This document shows positions 8,243 through 16,835 of a stretch of DNA of 64,000 bases, one piece after another (position 1 is the first letter of the stretch; every line of letters starts with the position of its first letter). The stretch is from Paludibacteraceae bacterium. GTDB lineage: Bacteria > Bacteroidota > Bacteroidia > Bacteroidales > Paludibacteraceae. A program made the position numbers and the translations under genes. Where the stretch lies: contig JAFSKL010000022.1 in NCBI GenBank assembly GCA_017448985.1, forward strand, positions 39,621 through 103,620, given 5' to 3'. The notes below the pieces were generated by a model. The model saw only the letters and a list, made by a program, of their open reading frames with translations. It searched no databases and had not been told where the DNA came from.

Positions 8243-8797
8243 TTAGCTATTAGTTTCTATTATTGCGTCTAATTGTTTGAAAGCATTTTGGAGGTCGTCG
8301 TTAACGACGACGCGGTCGAAATAGGGCTTGTAGGACAGTTCTTCTTCGGCTTTAGCAAGACGCTTCTCAATCATCTCGGGTGAAGTATCTCCGCGTCCTT
8401 CGAGACGGCGGCGCAGTTCATCAATAGACGGCGGGCAGATGAAGATTGAGACGGCTTTGTCTCCAAGTATGCGTTTGAGGTTGATACCGCCTTTCACATC
8501 CACATCGAAGAGGACCTGTTTGCCTGCCCGTTCGATACGCTCTATCTCTTCTTTGAGCGTGCCGTAATAGAGGCCTTCATAGACCTGCTCGTATTCGATA
8601 AAATCATCGTTTTGAATGCGTTGCCGGAACTCCTCGACGGAGATGAAATAGTACTCTTTGCCATGCACTTCCTTGCCTCGCGGCGGACGCGTGGTACAAG
8701 AGACCGAGAGTTCAAACAGATTCGGATGGTTGGTGAGCAAATGGTTCACCATGGTCGATTTACCGCTTCCCGAGGGAGCACAGAAGATGTATATCAT
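8243..8797 (-). CDS. gmk: Guanylate kinase
   Basis: Phosphorylates GMP to GDP. The 184 residues match the usual length. The P-loop is FCAPSGSGKSTMVNHLL (residues 5-21); the GMP-binding block is SVSCTTRPPRGKEVHGKEYYF; the VLFDVDVKGG and RLEGRGDTSPEMIEKRL motifs follow. The start at 8797 gives MIYIFCAPSG. It lies in the conserved Bacteroidetes order yicC-gmk-nadD; a degenerate array (8799-8825) fills part of the gap from yicC. Confidence 0.96.
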   Translation of the reverse strand: MIYIFCAPSGSGKSTMVNHLLTNHPNLFELSVSCTTRPPRGKEVHGKEYYFISVEEFRQRIQNDDFIEYEQVYEGLYYGTLKEEIERIERAGKQVLFDVDVKGGINLKRILGDKAVSIFICPPSIDELRRRLEGRGDTSPEMIEKRLAKAEEELSYKPYFDRVVVNDDLQNAFKQLDAIIETNS

Positions 8798-8844
8798 TAT
8801 AATGAATAATTAATAATGAATAATGAATATCTTTTAATATCTTT

Positions 8845-9729
8845 TTAAAGGACATTTAGTACCTGTTCTTTGATTTGCTCGAGGATGTCTTTCATCTTGA
8901 CGACGATGATCTGCATCTCGGACTGGTTGGATTTGGAGCCGAGGGTGTTGATCTCACGACCCATCTCCTGAGCGATGAAGCCGAGTTTTTTGCCTACTCC
9001 ACTTCCTTTACCGTCCATGGTCTCGCGGAAGTACTTGATATGGTTGGTGAGACGCACTTTCTCTTCAGTAATATCTAGTTTCTCGAGGTAATAGATCATC
9101 TCCTGTTCGAGCCGATTGCGGTCTATTTGCGCCTGTGTCTCGGCAGAGAGTTGGGCAAGGCTCTGCTCGAGGCGTTCTTTGATTTTGGCTACGCGTCCTT
9201 TCTCGAACGGCTCCACTTGTGCGAGGAGGTCCGCTATACCGTCCAGTTTCTCGTTGAACATAGCCTGTAACGCGGCGCCTTCCTGTGTGCGGAAAGCGAT
9301 GAAGGCATCGATTGCCCGGTTCAAAGCCGTTTGCACGACGGGCCATTCGTCGTCGCTGATGTCCGACAGGTCTTCCTGCGGTTTGCACACATCCGGGAAG
9401 CGGAGGATAGCCGCCATGATCTCTGCGGGTACCGGTTTGCCGAAATGCTCGCTATATTGCTGTGCATAGATCTCAGCAGCCGACCAATTGATGGCAGTAG
9501 GAGCGGTTCCACCCGTTTCTTCCTGGAAATAGATGGCGAGGTCCACTTTGCCGCGTTCGAGCCGTTGCGTGACGAGCGTGCGCAGGTCGAGTTCGTGTGC
9601 ACGGAGTTGCGACGCCAGACGAACGGAGATGTCCATCGATTTGGAGTTGAGTGAACGGATTTCGCAGATCAGCTTGCGACCGCCCAATTGGCTTTCGGAT
9701 TTGCCATAACCTGTCATGGAAAGTATCAT
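8845..9729 (-). CDS. yicC: YicC/YloC family endoribonuclease
   Basis: A 294-residue YicC-family protein, a group described as RNA endonucleases in E. coli and Bacillus. The N-terminal signature SMTGYGKSES leads into CEIRSLNSKSMDI; the C-terminal DUF1732 part has IDRNRLEQEMIYYLEKLDI and the end motif KLGFIAQEMGREINTLGSKS, which holds the conserved acidic residues. The start codon overlaps the mnmE stop (ATGA at 9726-9729), so translation is probably coupled. Confidence 0.93.
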   Translation of the reverse strand: MILSMTGYGKSESQLGGRKLICEIRSLNSKSMDISVRLASQLRAHELDLRTLVTQRLERGKVDLAIYFQEETGGTAPTAINWSAAEIYAQQYSEHFGKPVPAEIMAAILRFPDVCKPQEDLSDISDDEWPVVQTALNRAIDAFIAFRTQEGAALQAMFNEKLDGIADLLAQVEPFEKGRVAKIKERLEQSLAQLSAETQAQIDRNRLEQEMIYYLEKLDITEEKVRLTNHIKYFRETMDGKGSGVGKKLGFIAQEMGREINTLGSKSNQSEMQIIVVKMKDILEQIKEQVLNVL

Positions 9730-11078
9730 TTGCCTATACAGAATTTGCTAAATATGTTGGTAAGTACTTCGGTGTTGGTGATTTGTCCGGTCACTTCTCC
9801 GAGGGCAGAGAGGCAGTCCTGGAGATCGAGCGAGAGGAGTTCGCCGGAGAGACCTTGGGAGAGGCCTTGCTGCACACGGATGATAGCCTCATGTGCACGG
9901 GAAACGGCTTCGTAATGACGGGCGTTGGACAGCATGACGGCAGAGGTTCGGAAGGACTCTTTGGCGACACGAACGAGTGCCTGTTTGAGCGGTGCGATAT
10001 CGCCATTCAAAGCGCAAATTTTGATAAATTTCGGGTCATCGAAATTTGGAGCTAAATCGCTTTTATTCAGAACGTTAAGTACTGTTGCAGTAGGGGTAAA
10101 GTCTAGGATTGGTTCGAGAAGGGTACTATCCGCTACCGAATTAGGGTGATTGGACACGGGAGCGGAGACCGAAATTAGTATTTGCGCGTTGCGGGCGGCT
10201 TGGCGTGAACGGGCAATGCCGAGGTTTTCGAGTGTGTCGTCGGTGGCGCGGAGACCTGCGGTATCGATGAGGCGGAAGAGGATGCCGTCGATGAGGATGG
10301 TGTCTTCGATGGTATCGCGCGTGGTGCCTTGGATGTCGCTGACGATGGCGCGTTGCTCGCCGAGCAGAGCGTTGAGGAGCGTCGATTTGCCCACATTCGG
10401 TGCACCGATGATGGCAACAGGAATACCGTTGCGGATGGCGTTACCGGTTCGGAACGAGGTGAGGAGCGCTTGCAGTTTGCGTTCGATCTCTGCAGCCAAT
10501 TCGTTCAGTTCTGAACGATCGGCAAACTCCAGTTCCTCATGGTCGGCGAAATCGAGTTCGAGTTCAATAAGCGAGGTGAAATGAAGGAGCCTTTCGCGTA
10601 GCGAAGCGAGTTCGTTGGAGACAGAACCGCGGAGTTGGCTGAGCGCCAAGTCTTTCTCGGCTTTGGACTGCGAGGCGATGAGGTCTGCGACGGCCTCCGC
10701 TTGGGTCAAATCCATTTTGCCGTTGAGGAAAGCGCGGCGCGTGAACTCACCGGCTTGTGCCATTCGTGCTCCGGCATCGATAAGCCATAGGAGGAGCGTC
10801 TGCTGGATATAGAGGCTACCGTGACAGGCTATCTCAACGGTATCATCGCCGGTAAAAGAGTGCGGGGCGCGAAAGACGGAACAGAGCACTTGGTCGAGCG
10901 TCTCGCCGTCCCGCTGTATGCGGCCGAAATGAATGGTGTTGGGCTGTGCGTCCGCTAAGGAAGTGCGACCGACAAAGAGGCTATCTACGATAGAGACAGC
11001 TTCGGGACCCGAAACACGGATGACAGCAATTCCGCCTGTTCCATAAGGGGTGGAGATGGCACAAATCGTATTTAGCAT
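9726..11078 (-). CDS. mnmE: tRNA uridine-5-carboxymethylaminomethyl GTPase
   Basis: GTPase that, with MnmG, modifies U34 of several tRNAs. The folate-binding N-terminal domain begins NTICAISTPYGTGGIAVIRV; the G domain is inserted near residues 210-370 with [32 protein letters not shown] and NKSD; the protein ends in the catalytic C-x-G-K motif (FCIGK). The frame opens at 11093, but family alignment begins at MLNTICAIS, so ATG 11078 is preferred (450 residues). The five extra codons come from an array of the tttacca type. It is the first gene of its operon, with its own promoter at 11114-11144. Confidence 0.95.
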   Translation of the reverse strand: MLNTICAISTPYGTGGIAVIRVSGPEAVSIVDSLFVGRTSLADAQPNTIHFGRIQRDGETLDQVLCSVFRAPHSFTGDDTVEIACHGSLYIQQTLLLWLIDAGARMAQAGEFTRRAFLNGKMDLTQAEAVADLIASQSKAEKDLALSQLRGSVSNELASLRERLLHFTSLIELELDFADHEELEFADRSELNELAAEIERKLQALLTSFRTGNAIRNGIPVAIIGAPNVGKSTLLNALLGEQRAIVSDIQGTTRDTIEDTILIDGILFRLIDTAGLRATDDTLENLGIARSRQAARNAQILISVSAPVSNHPNSVADSTLLEPILDFTPTATVLNVLNKSDLAPNFDDPKFIKICALNGDIAPLKQALVRVAKESFRTSAVMLSNARHYEAVSRAHEAIIRVQQGLSQGLSGELLSLDLQDCLSALGEVTGQITNTEVLTNIFSKFCIGK

Positions 11079-11113
11079 TTGTTTATTGACCATTTACCAT
11101 TCAAATTAGCGTG

Positions 11114-11144
11114 CAAAGTTACATTTTTTTTTTGAAATACGCAA
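11114..11144 (-). promoter_or_regulatory. Promoter of the mnmE operon
   Basis: -33 TTG at 11142-11144 and -7 TAACTTTG at 11114-11121 on the minus strand; spacer 20 bp; extended -33 TTGCGTATTTC. Confidence 0.75.
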
Positions 11145-11170
11145 GAATTTGTACTTTTTTTCCAAAAAAT

Positions 11171-11201
11171 TTGGAAATTCCAAATATTTGTAGTACCTTT
11201 G
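11171..11201 (+). promoter_or_regulatory. lptD promoter
   Basis: -33 TTG at 11171-11173 and -7 TACCTTTG at 11194-11201; spacer 20 bp containing CAAATATTTG. Confidence 0.75.
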
Positions 11202-11220
11202 CACGCTAATTTGGTGTATT

Positions 11221-14200
11221 GTGCGCATATGTGAGCGTGTACATATAATGATAGGGGTGCTCCTGCTCTGCTCGACGGCAGTGTGGGGCCAGACGGCGTT
11301 GAAGCCGGCGGCGGTAAGCAAGCCATCGTCCGGGATTAGCAGTCCGGAAAATCCAGACAGACCGAAAAATCCGGAAAGTCCGGAAACTCCGAAGGATAAT
11401 ATGAACAGAGATGCGATAGTGGCGAGAGGAGATACGACCATTGTGCGTGAGGAGACGATAGCGGTAAGCGGGGATTCGACGGAAGTGAGAGGAGATTCGA
11501 CAGAAATGAGTGGACAGCCGCAGGCAGAGCGGGGACAGGTAAAGACGAGTAACAGTCTGGCGGGACCTGTTCATTACCAGTCGAGCGACTCGATGATTAT
11601 GATGGGTAACGGAACTGCTTTCCTGCACGGCAACGGCGACTTGAAGTATCAGACGATGCAACTGACATCCGACTACATCAAGATGAACATGGACAGCAAC
11701 CAGATTTATGCGCGCGGGGTGTGGGACAGTCTGGAGTACGAATGGAAAGGCAAGCCGGTGTTCAAAGAGGGAAGCGAGTCGTACGAGACGAGTGAGATAA
11801 CCTACAACATCAAGACGCAGAAAGGCTATATCCGCCGCGTGGTGACGCAGAACGGCGAAGGGTACATCGTGGCGGACCGGACGAAGAAGATGGAGGGCGA
11901 CGAGATGATGATGGCCGGCGGCGAGTACACGACCTGTGACAATCACGATCATCCGCATTTCTACCTGAAACTGACCAAAGCGAAAGTGAAGCCCGGCGAG
12001 TATATAGCCACGGGTCCGGCGTATCTGGTAGTGGGCGATGTGCCTTTGCCATTGGCCATACCGTTCGGATTCTTCCCGTTCACCAATTCGTATTCAAGCG
12101 GACTCATCATGCCGACTTTCGGCGACGACTACACGCGAGGCATGAATCTGCAAGGCTTGGGATACTATTTTGCGCTATGCGACTACCTCGATTTGGAGGT
12201 GAAAGGTGATATCTACACACGCGGCACATGGGCCATCAATGCCACGAGCAAGTATATATGGCGGTACCATTTTTCGGGCAACCTGAGTGTCAAATACCGC
12301 AACGACGTAACGAGTGAACGGGGTTTGCCGGACTACGCGGTAAATAAGAACTTCAGCGTGACCTGGTCGCACAGTCAGGACTCGAAACTCAATCCGTACA
12401 GTACGTTCTCGGCGAGTGTGAACTTCTCGACCAGCGGTTACGACCGGAGTAACATCAACAACTACTACAACGCGGAGGCCTATTCGACGAACACGAAGAG
12501 CAGTAACATCAGTTACCAGCAGCGTTTTCCGGACAGTCCGTGGAGTTTGAGTATGAGTGCGAGCATGAGTCAAAGTACCCGGGACTCGACTTTGAGTCTG
12601 ACGGCGCCCGAGTTGGCGGTAACGATGAGTAGCGTGTATCCGTTCAAGTTGCTTCGTCAGGCGGTTCTCAAGAAAAACGGCAAGCCGGCAGGCAAGGAAC
12701 GATGGTACGAGAAGATAAAAATCAGTTACAGCGGTAACGGTCGTATCGCCATCAACAACGTGAAAGAGCGGGAGTTTCTGCACACCAATTTCCTACGTGA
12801 CTGGAAGACGGGTCTGCGTCACACGATGCCGATCAACGCGAGCTTCACGCTGTTCAAATACCTGAATGTGACGCCGACGATTAACCTGCGTGACCGCATG
12901 TATTTCCAAAGCGTGGACAGGCGCTGGAACGACGAGACACAGGCGCTGGAGATGGACACGACGAACGGATTCTACAACGTGTTTGATTTTGATGTGGGCC
13001 TGAGCATGAGTACGAAGCTGTACGGCTTCTACACGCCGCTCAAGAAACTGTTCCCGAACAGCAAAGTGGAGAAGTTCCGCCATGTGCTGACACCTACGCT
13101 GAGCGTGAGCTACCACCCGGATTTCCAGAAAGAGATGTGGGGCTATTACGGCAGTTACGACCAACCTATTTATACGAACGAAGTGGATAGCGTGAGCGGG
13201 CGCAAGATACAGAAGACGGACGAGAACGGGCATCTGATGTTCCAGCATCAGACCTATTCCCGCTTCCCGAACGGTATCTACGGCAACGCCTTGACAGGCC
13301 TGTCGGCGACGCTGAGTTTCGGTGTGCAGAACAACTTGGAAGTGAAAGTGGTGAACAAAGAGGACACGACGGGCAAGAATCCATACAAAGTGATCAGTCT
13401 GATCGATAATTTCGGCGTGACGGGCGGTTACAACTTTGCGGCGGATTCGATGAACTGGAGTCAATTCAACGTGAACCTGCGTTTGAAGTTCCCGAAGCTG
13501 AACAATTATAGTCTGAACCTGAATACGACGCTGGACCCGTATATGTACGAACTGGATGCCTCGGGTCGTCCGAGACGTACAAACAAGCAGTACTGGCACA
13601 ACGGCCGTTTCCCACATTGGAGCGGTTTAAGGTGGAGTTTCAACTATACGCTGAACAATCAGACGATCAAGAAATGGAAGGAGAAGATAGAAGGCCGCAA
13701 GCCCAAAGACGAGAGCAGTCAGGAGCCTCCGCCCGAAGAGACTGGCGGTTCGTCCGGCGAGAGCTACAATCTGATGAGCATGGAGCGGGGCGACGACGGC
13801 ACAATGAACAACGCCAAGTTGAGCAGCGGCAACAAGCGCAAAGAGCCGGAATCGGAAGACGGCTACGAGAAAGTGGAGATACCGTGGAGCCTGTCGATCA
13901 GCTATTCGTTAGCTTATGCGCAGGGCAACGAGTTCGACTACGACAAGATGTACTACAAGATGAAGTTCTCGAACTTCCTGACGCTGAACGGCAATATAGG
14001 CCTAGGGCGCGGATGGAAAGTGAGTGCATCGATGACATACAATTTCGACGACATGAAAGTGACGAGCTGTACCTTCAACATCAGCCGTGACCTGCATTGC
14101 TGGAACATGACGGCGAGCATCAACCCGATAGGCGCGTACAAGAGTTATGCATTCCACATAGGCGTGAATGCGTCAATGTTGCGCGACCTCAAATATGACA

Positions 14201-14244
14201 AAAACAGCAATTCATCGACCAATGCGCGGGTGAACTGGTGGTAA
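11221..14244 (+). CDS. lptD: LPS-assembly protein LptD-like outer-membrane barrel
   Basis: A 1007-residue Bacteroidetes-type LptD/OstA homologue that should insert lipopolysaccharide in the outer leaflet. A signal peptide (IMIGVLLLCSTAVWG) is followed by a low-complexity Ser/Pro/Asp linker (residues 25-115), then an OstA-like domain with repeated DLKYQTMQLTSDYIKMN and KGYIRRVVTQNGEGYIVAD blocks (about 130-240). A FGFFPFTNSYSSGLIMPTFG motif leads into the beta-barrel, which ends in the aromatic pattern NARVNWW. Starts: GTG 11221 gives a basic n-region before the hydrophobic core; ATG 11248 is possible. The promoter's predicted start site leaves only about 14 untranslated bases. Assignment is by pattern; a two-gene LptDE partner is not seen here. 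Confidence 0.85.
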   Translation: MRICERVHIMIGVLLLCSTAVWGQTALKPAAVSKPSSGISSPENPDRPKNPESPETPKDNMNRDAIVARGDTTIVREETIAVSGDSTEVRGDSTEMSGQPQAERGQVKTSNSLAGPVHYQSSDSMIMMGNGTAFLHGNGDLKYQTMQLTSDYIKMNMDSNQIYARGVWDSLEYEWKGKPVFKEGSESYETSEITYNIKTQKGYIRRVVTQNGEGYIVADRTKKMEGDEMMMAGGEYTTCDNHDHPHFYLKLTKAKVKPGEYIATGPAYLVVGDVPLPLAIPFGFFPFTNSYSSGLIMPTFGDDYTRGMNLQGLGYYFALCDYLDLEVKGDIYTRGTWAINATSKYIWRYHFSGNLSVKYRNDVTSERGLPDYAVNKNFSVTWSHSQDSKLNPYSTFSASVNFSTSGYDRSNINNYYNAEAYSTNTKSSNISYQQRFPDSPWSLSMSASMSQSTRDSTLSLTAPELAVTMSSVYPFKLLRQAVLKKNGKPAGKERWYEKIKISYSGNGRIAINNVKEREFLHTNFLRDWKTGLRHTMPINASFTLFKYLNVTPTINLRDRMYFQSVDRRWNDETQALEMDTTNGFYNVFDFDVGLSMSTKLYGFYTPLKKLFPNSKVEKFRHVLTPTLSVSYHPDFQKEMWGYYGSYDQPIYTNEVDSVSGRKIQKTDENGHLMFQHQTYSRFPNGIYGNALTGLSATLSFGVQNNLEVKVVNKEDTTGKNPYKVISLIDNFGVTGGYNFAADSMNWSQFNVNLRLKFPKLNNYSLNLNTTLDPYMYELDASGRPRRTNKQYWHNGRFPHWSGLRWSFNYTLNNQTIKKWKEKIEGRKPKDESSQEPPPEETGGSSGESYNLMSMERGDDGTMNNAKLSSGNKRKEPESEDGYEKVEIPWSLSISYSLAYAQGNEFDYDKMYYKMKFSNFLTLNGNIGLGRGWKVSASMTYNFDDMKVTSCTFNISRDLHCWNMTASINPIGAYKSYAFHIGVNASMLRDLKYDKNSNSSTNARVNWW

Positions 14245-14306
14245 AACCATTTACGATTTGGTCATTTACGATGTACGATTTATTTAGTCATTTAATAATT
14301 TAACAT
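14245..14306. repeat. Degenerate array between lptD and slyD
   Basis: Words catttacgattt, gtcatttacgatg, tacgatttattta and gtcatttaataattt fill the gap. The tract ends at the slyD start codon; no promoter is seen, so slyD may be read from lptD. Confidence 0.6.
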
Positions 14307-14864
14307 ATGAAAATTGAGAATCAAAAAGTAGTGAAGGCCACGTACGAGTTGTATATCAACGGCGAGGATGGCAAGGAAATTATGCTGGAACAAACGACGG
14401 AGGCAAGTCCGTTAGTATGGTGTCAGGGCGAAGGAATGATGCTTCCTGCGTTCGAGGCGGCGATGGCAGGCAAGGAGGGGGGCGATGCGTTCGACTTCGT
14501 GCTGAAAGCTGCAGATGCCTACGGCGAGTACATACCCGAAGGGTTGCAGGTGTTGCCGAAAAAGATGTTTTTCAACGGCGACGGCGAGTTCGATGCCGAG
14601 CGTGTGTTTGTAGGGGCCATCGTGCCGATGAACACCGTGGACGGACAAGTGGTGCGGGCACAGGTTTGCGAGGTGACGGACGACAAAGTGACGATCGACC
14701 TCAATCATCCTTATGCCGGCGAGGACCTGCATTTCAAAGGCAAGATTTTAGCAATCCGTGACGTGACGGAAGGCGAGTTGAAAGCAATTCGTCATCCTCG
14801 CGGGTGCGGTAAGTGTCACGGCAAATGTGATGATTGCGATAGCGGGTGCGGAAAATGCGCATAA
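14307..14864 (+). CDS. slyD: SlyD-type FKBP peptidyl-prolyl isomerase
   Basis: FKBP-like isomerase and chaperone of 185 residues. The FKBP fold is interrupted by an insert-in-flap domain as in SlyD: PLVWCQGEGMMLPAFEAAMAG is the pocket strand-helix, AADAYGEYIPEGLQVLPKKMF enters the flap, and LNHPYAGEDLHFKGKILAI is the closing strand set with the conserved NHPLAG-like motif. The tail (residues 163-185) has six Cys and a His (CGKCHGKCDDCDSGCGKC), a metal-binding tail like that which binds nickel in E. coli SlyD. Neighbouring lptD suggests a possible role in outer-membrane protein folding, but the protein has no signal peptide and should be cytoplasmic. Confidence 0.92.
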   Translation: MKIENQKVVKATYELYINGEDGKEIMLEQTTEASPLVWCQGEGMMLPAFEAAMAGKEGGDAFDFVLKAADAYGEYIPEGLQVLPKKMFFNGDGEFDAERVFVGAIVPMNTVDGQVVRAQVCEVTDDKVTIDLNHPYAGEDLHFKGKILAIRDVTEGELKAIRHPRGCGKCHGKCDDCDSGCGKCA

Positions 14865-14912
14865 CTCGCTTGCTACTCATTAGAAAGAAACAATTTAATA
14901 AAATAAAAAACT

Positions 14913-16229
14913 ATGGCAAATATTGTAGCGATAGTGGGTCGTCCCAATGTTGGGAAATCGACTCTTTTTAACCGCTTGACGGGTACTCGTCGGGCGATAG
15001 TGATGAACACGGCAGGTACTACCCGCGACAGGCAGTACGGCAAGGCCGAATGGTGCGGCCGTGAGTTCAGCGTGATTGATACCGGAGGATGGGTACTGAA
15101 CAGCGACGACACATTCGAGAGCGAGATCAACCGTCAAGTGGACTTGGCGATTCGTGAAGCGGATGTGGTGATGCTCGTTGTCGATGTGAACGAAGGCGTG
15201 ACGCAGTTCGACATGGAGGTGGCGCATCTGTTGCGTCAAGCGAACAAGCCGACGCTGCTCTGCGTGAACAAGGTGGATACCTTCGAGAACCAGTACGGCG
15301 CGGCAGAATTCTACAAGTTGGGGCTCGGCGAGCCGTTTATCCTGTCGGCAGAGAACGGACTTGGTACCGGCGATCTGTTGGACGAAGTGGTGAGCCGTTT
15401 CCGCAAGGAAGACAACAGCGACGAAGAGCTGGAAGATCTGCCGCGTTTTGCTATCGTGGGTCGTCCGAATGCCGGAAAATCGAGTATCCTCAACGCGTTC
15501 ATCGGCGAGGAGAGGACGATTGTGACGGATATTCCCGGCACGACGCGGGACTCCATTTATACGCGGTACAACAAGTTCGGAAAGGATTTTTACCTGGTCG
15601 ATACGGCCGGCATCCGCAAGAAAGCGAAAGTGACGGAGGATCAGGAGTACTATTCGGTGGTTCGTTCGATTCGCGCGATAGAGAACAGCGATGTATGCAT
15701 TCTGATGATCGATGCCACACGCGGTATCGAGGCGCAGGACCTGAATATCTATTCGCTCATCCAGAAGAACAAGAAAGGTCTGGTCGTTTGCGTGAACAAA
15801 TGGGATCTGGTGGAAAGCAAGACCAATGCGGATATCAAAGGGTACGAGAACGCCATTCGTGAGCGTATCGCGCCGTTTACTGATTTTCCCATCATCTTCA
15901 CGAGTGCGTTGACCAAACAGCGGATCTTCAAAGTGGTGGAAACGGCGCTGCATGTGTACGAGAACAAGAACAAGAAGATACCGACGGCACAGTTGAACGA
16001 CAAGTTCCTGCCGCTGATTGAGAACTATCCCCCACCCGCTTGGAAGGGCAAGTACATCAAGATCAAATACTGCACCCAACTGCCGAACACGCAGATACCG
16101 ACCTTCGTCTTCTTTGCGAACCTGCCACAGTATGTCAAAGAGCCGTATCGGCGGTTCATGGAGAACAAGTTGCGCGAGTGGTGGGACTTTACGGGCACTC
16201 CGGTACAGCTTTTTATAAGGGCTAAATAG
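14913..16229 (+). CDS. der: Ribosome biogenesis GTPase Der
   Basis: Tandem-GTPase protein (438 residues) needed for 50S subunit maturation. First G domain: [14 protein letters not shown] (residues 8-21), [20 protein letters not shown]. Second G domain: [16 protein letters not shown] (near 180), [20 protein letters not shown]. The C-terminal KH-like domain holds [14 protein letters not shown] and [12 protein letters not shown]. The start ATG 14913 is supported by the immediate [12 protein letters not shown]. Length is normal. It lies 48 bases after slyD with no promoter visible between. Confidence 0.97.
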   Translation: MANIVAIVGRPNVGKSTLFNRLTGTRRAIVMNTAGTTRDRQYGKAEWCGREFSVIDTGGWVLNSDDTFESEINRQVDLAIREADVVMLVVDVNEGVTQFDMEVAHLLRQANKPTLLCVNKVDTFENQYGAAEFYKLGLGEPFILSAENGLGTGDLLDEVVSRFRKEDNSDEELEDLPRFAIVGRPNAGKSSILNAFIGEERTIVTDIPGTTRDSIYTRYNKFGKDFYLVDTAGIRKKAKVTEDQEYYSVVRSIRAIENSDVCILMIDATRGIEAQDLNIYSLIQKNKKGLVVCVNKWDLVESKTNADIKGYENAIRERIAPFTDFPIIFTSALTKQRIFKVVETALHVYENKNKKIPTAQLNDKFLPLIENYPPPAWKGKYIKIKYCTQLPNTQIPTFVFFANLPQYVKEPYRRFMENKLREWWDFTGTPVQLFIRAK

Positions 16230-16266
16230 CAATTTTTAAGAAAAAGTTTACTTTTTACTTAAATAT

Positions 16267-16297
16267 TTGCATATGTCAAAAAAAAGTTGTAACTTTG
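16267..16297 (+). promoter_or_regulatory. Promoter upstream of the FAH-like gene and porU
   Basis: -33 TTG at 16267-16269 and -7 TAACTTTG at 16290-16297; spacer 20 bp; extended -33 TTGCATATGTC. It probably drives 16317-22329. Confidence 0.75.
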
Positions 16298-16316
16298 CGC
16301 GCTTTTTGTGGTGTGT

Positions 16317-16835
16317 ATGAAAATAATAGGCTTCGTATATAACGACGGCGAGGCACAAATGGTGCTTAAAGGGGACAGTTGTCTTCTGAATAACCGCAAG
16401 CCTATGTTCGTACCCGATTGGACGCAGGAGTTGGGAGTGACAGAGTGTATGATACTGCGTGTTAGCCGTTTGGGCAAGGGGATAGCGAGGAAGTTTGCGA
16501 GCCGATATTACGATGCCGTTGCTCCGGGAGCAGACTTTACGGCGATGGACATGCTACGGGAAGCAAAGGCGAAAGGCGAGCCGTGGACTGAGGCGATAGC
16601 GTTTGACTATTCGTTGGCGGTAGGGAAATGGATAATGGACAATGGACAATGGACAATGGACAATTTGGTTCTACATCCCGACGAGGCGATAGTGGAGGCG
16701 AGCAAAGTGATGACCATCCGGCAAGGCGATTTGATTTATATCCAGAAGCGTTGTGCGCCGAGGCCGGTACAAAAAGAAGAAGTGATTCGCATCGAGACAG
16801 AAGGCGAGGAACAATTATACTGCAAGATTAAATGA
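16317..16835 (+). CDS. Degenerate fumarylacetoacetate-hydrolase-like protein
   Basis: A 172-residue protein whose middle (RVSRLGKGIARKFASRYYDAV, near residues 45-65, then FTAMDMLREAKAKGEPW) matches the FAH superfamily as found next to porU in Bacteroidetes. Family members use a Glu pair in an ExE motif just before R-x-x-RLGK to bind the metal; aligned here is VTECMILRV, so both Glu positions appear lost. The protein is also shorter than usual (about 205) and carries an in-frame tandem array (16631-16665) encoding MDNGQWTMDN. ATG 16317 is chosen over GTG 16308. The stop overlaps the porU start (ATGA). It may be a non-catalytic remnant kept for porU translation. Confidence 0.6.
   Translation: MKIIGFVYNDGEAQMVLKGDSCLLNNRKPMFVPDWTQELGVTECMILRVSRLGKGIARKFASRYYDAVAPGADFTAMDMLREAKAKGEPWTEAIAFDYSLAVGKWIMDNGQWTMDNLVLHPDEAIVEASKVMTIRQGDLIYIQKRCAPRPVQKEEVIRIETEGEEQLYCKIK
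16631..16665 (+). repeat. In-frame array inside the FAH-like gene
   Basis: Seven-base words ggacaat/ggataat are repeated five times and are read as MDNGQWTMDN. Confidence 0.8.

Larger units (their letters stand above)
11103..11212. repeat. Perfect 16-bp inverted repeat around divergent promoters
   Basis: AAATTAGCGTGCAAAG at 11103-11118 is the exact reverse complement of 11197-11212. Each arm includes the end of a -7 box plus the initially transcribed bases of mnmE and lptD, so both mRNAs should begin with the same sequence. Confidence 0.85.

Noticed and set aside
14895-16232. Minus-strand open frame covering the whole der gene
   Set aside because: It mirrors a complete, motif-rich Der protein; long antisense frames are common in genes with this codon usage.
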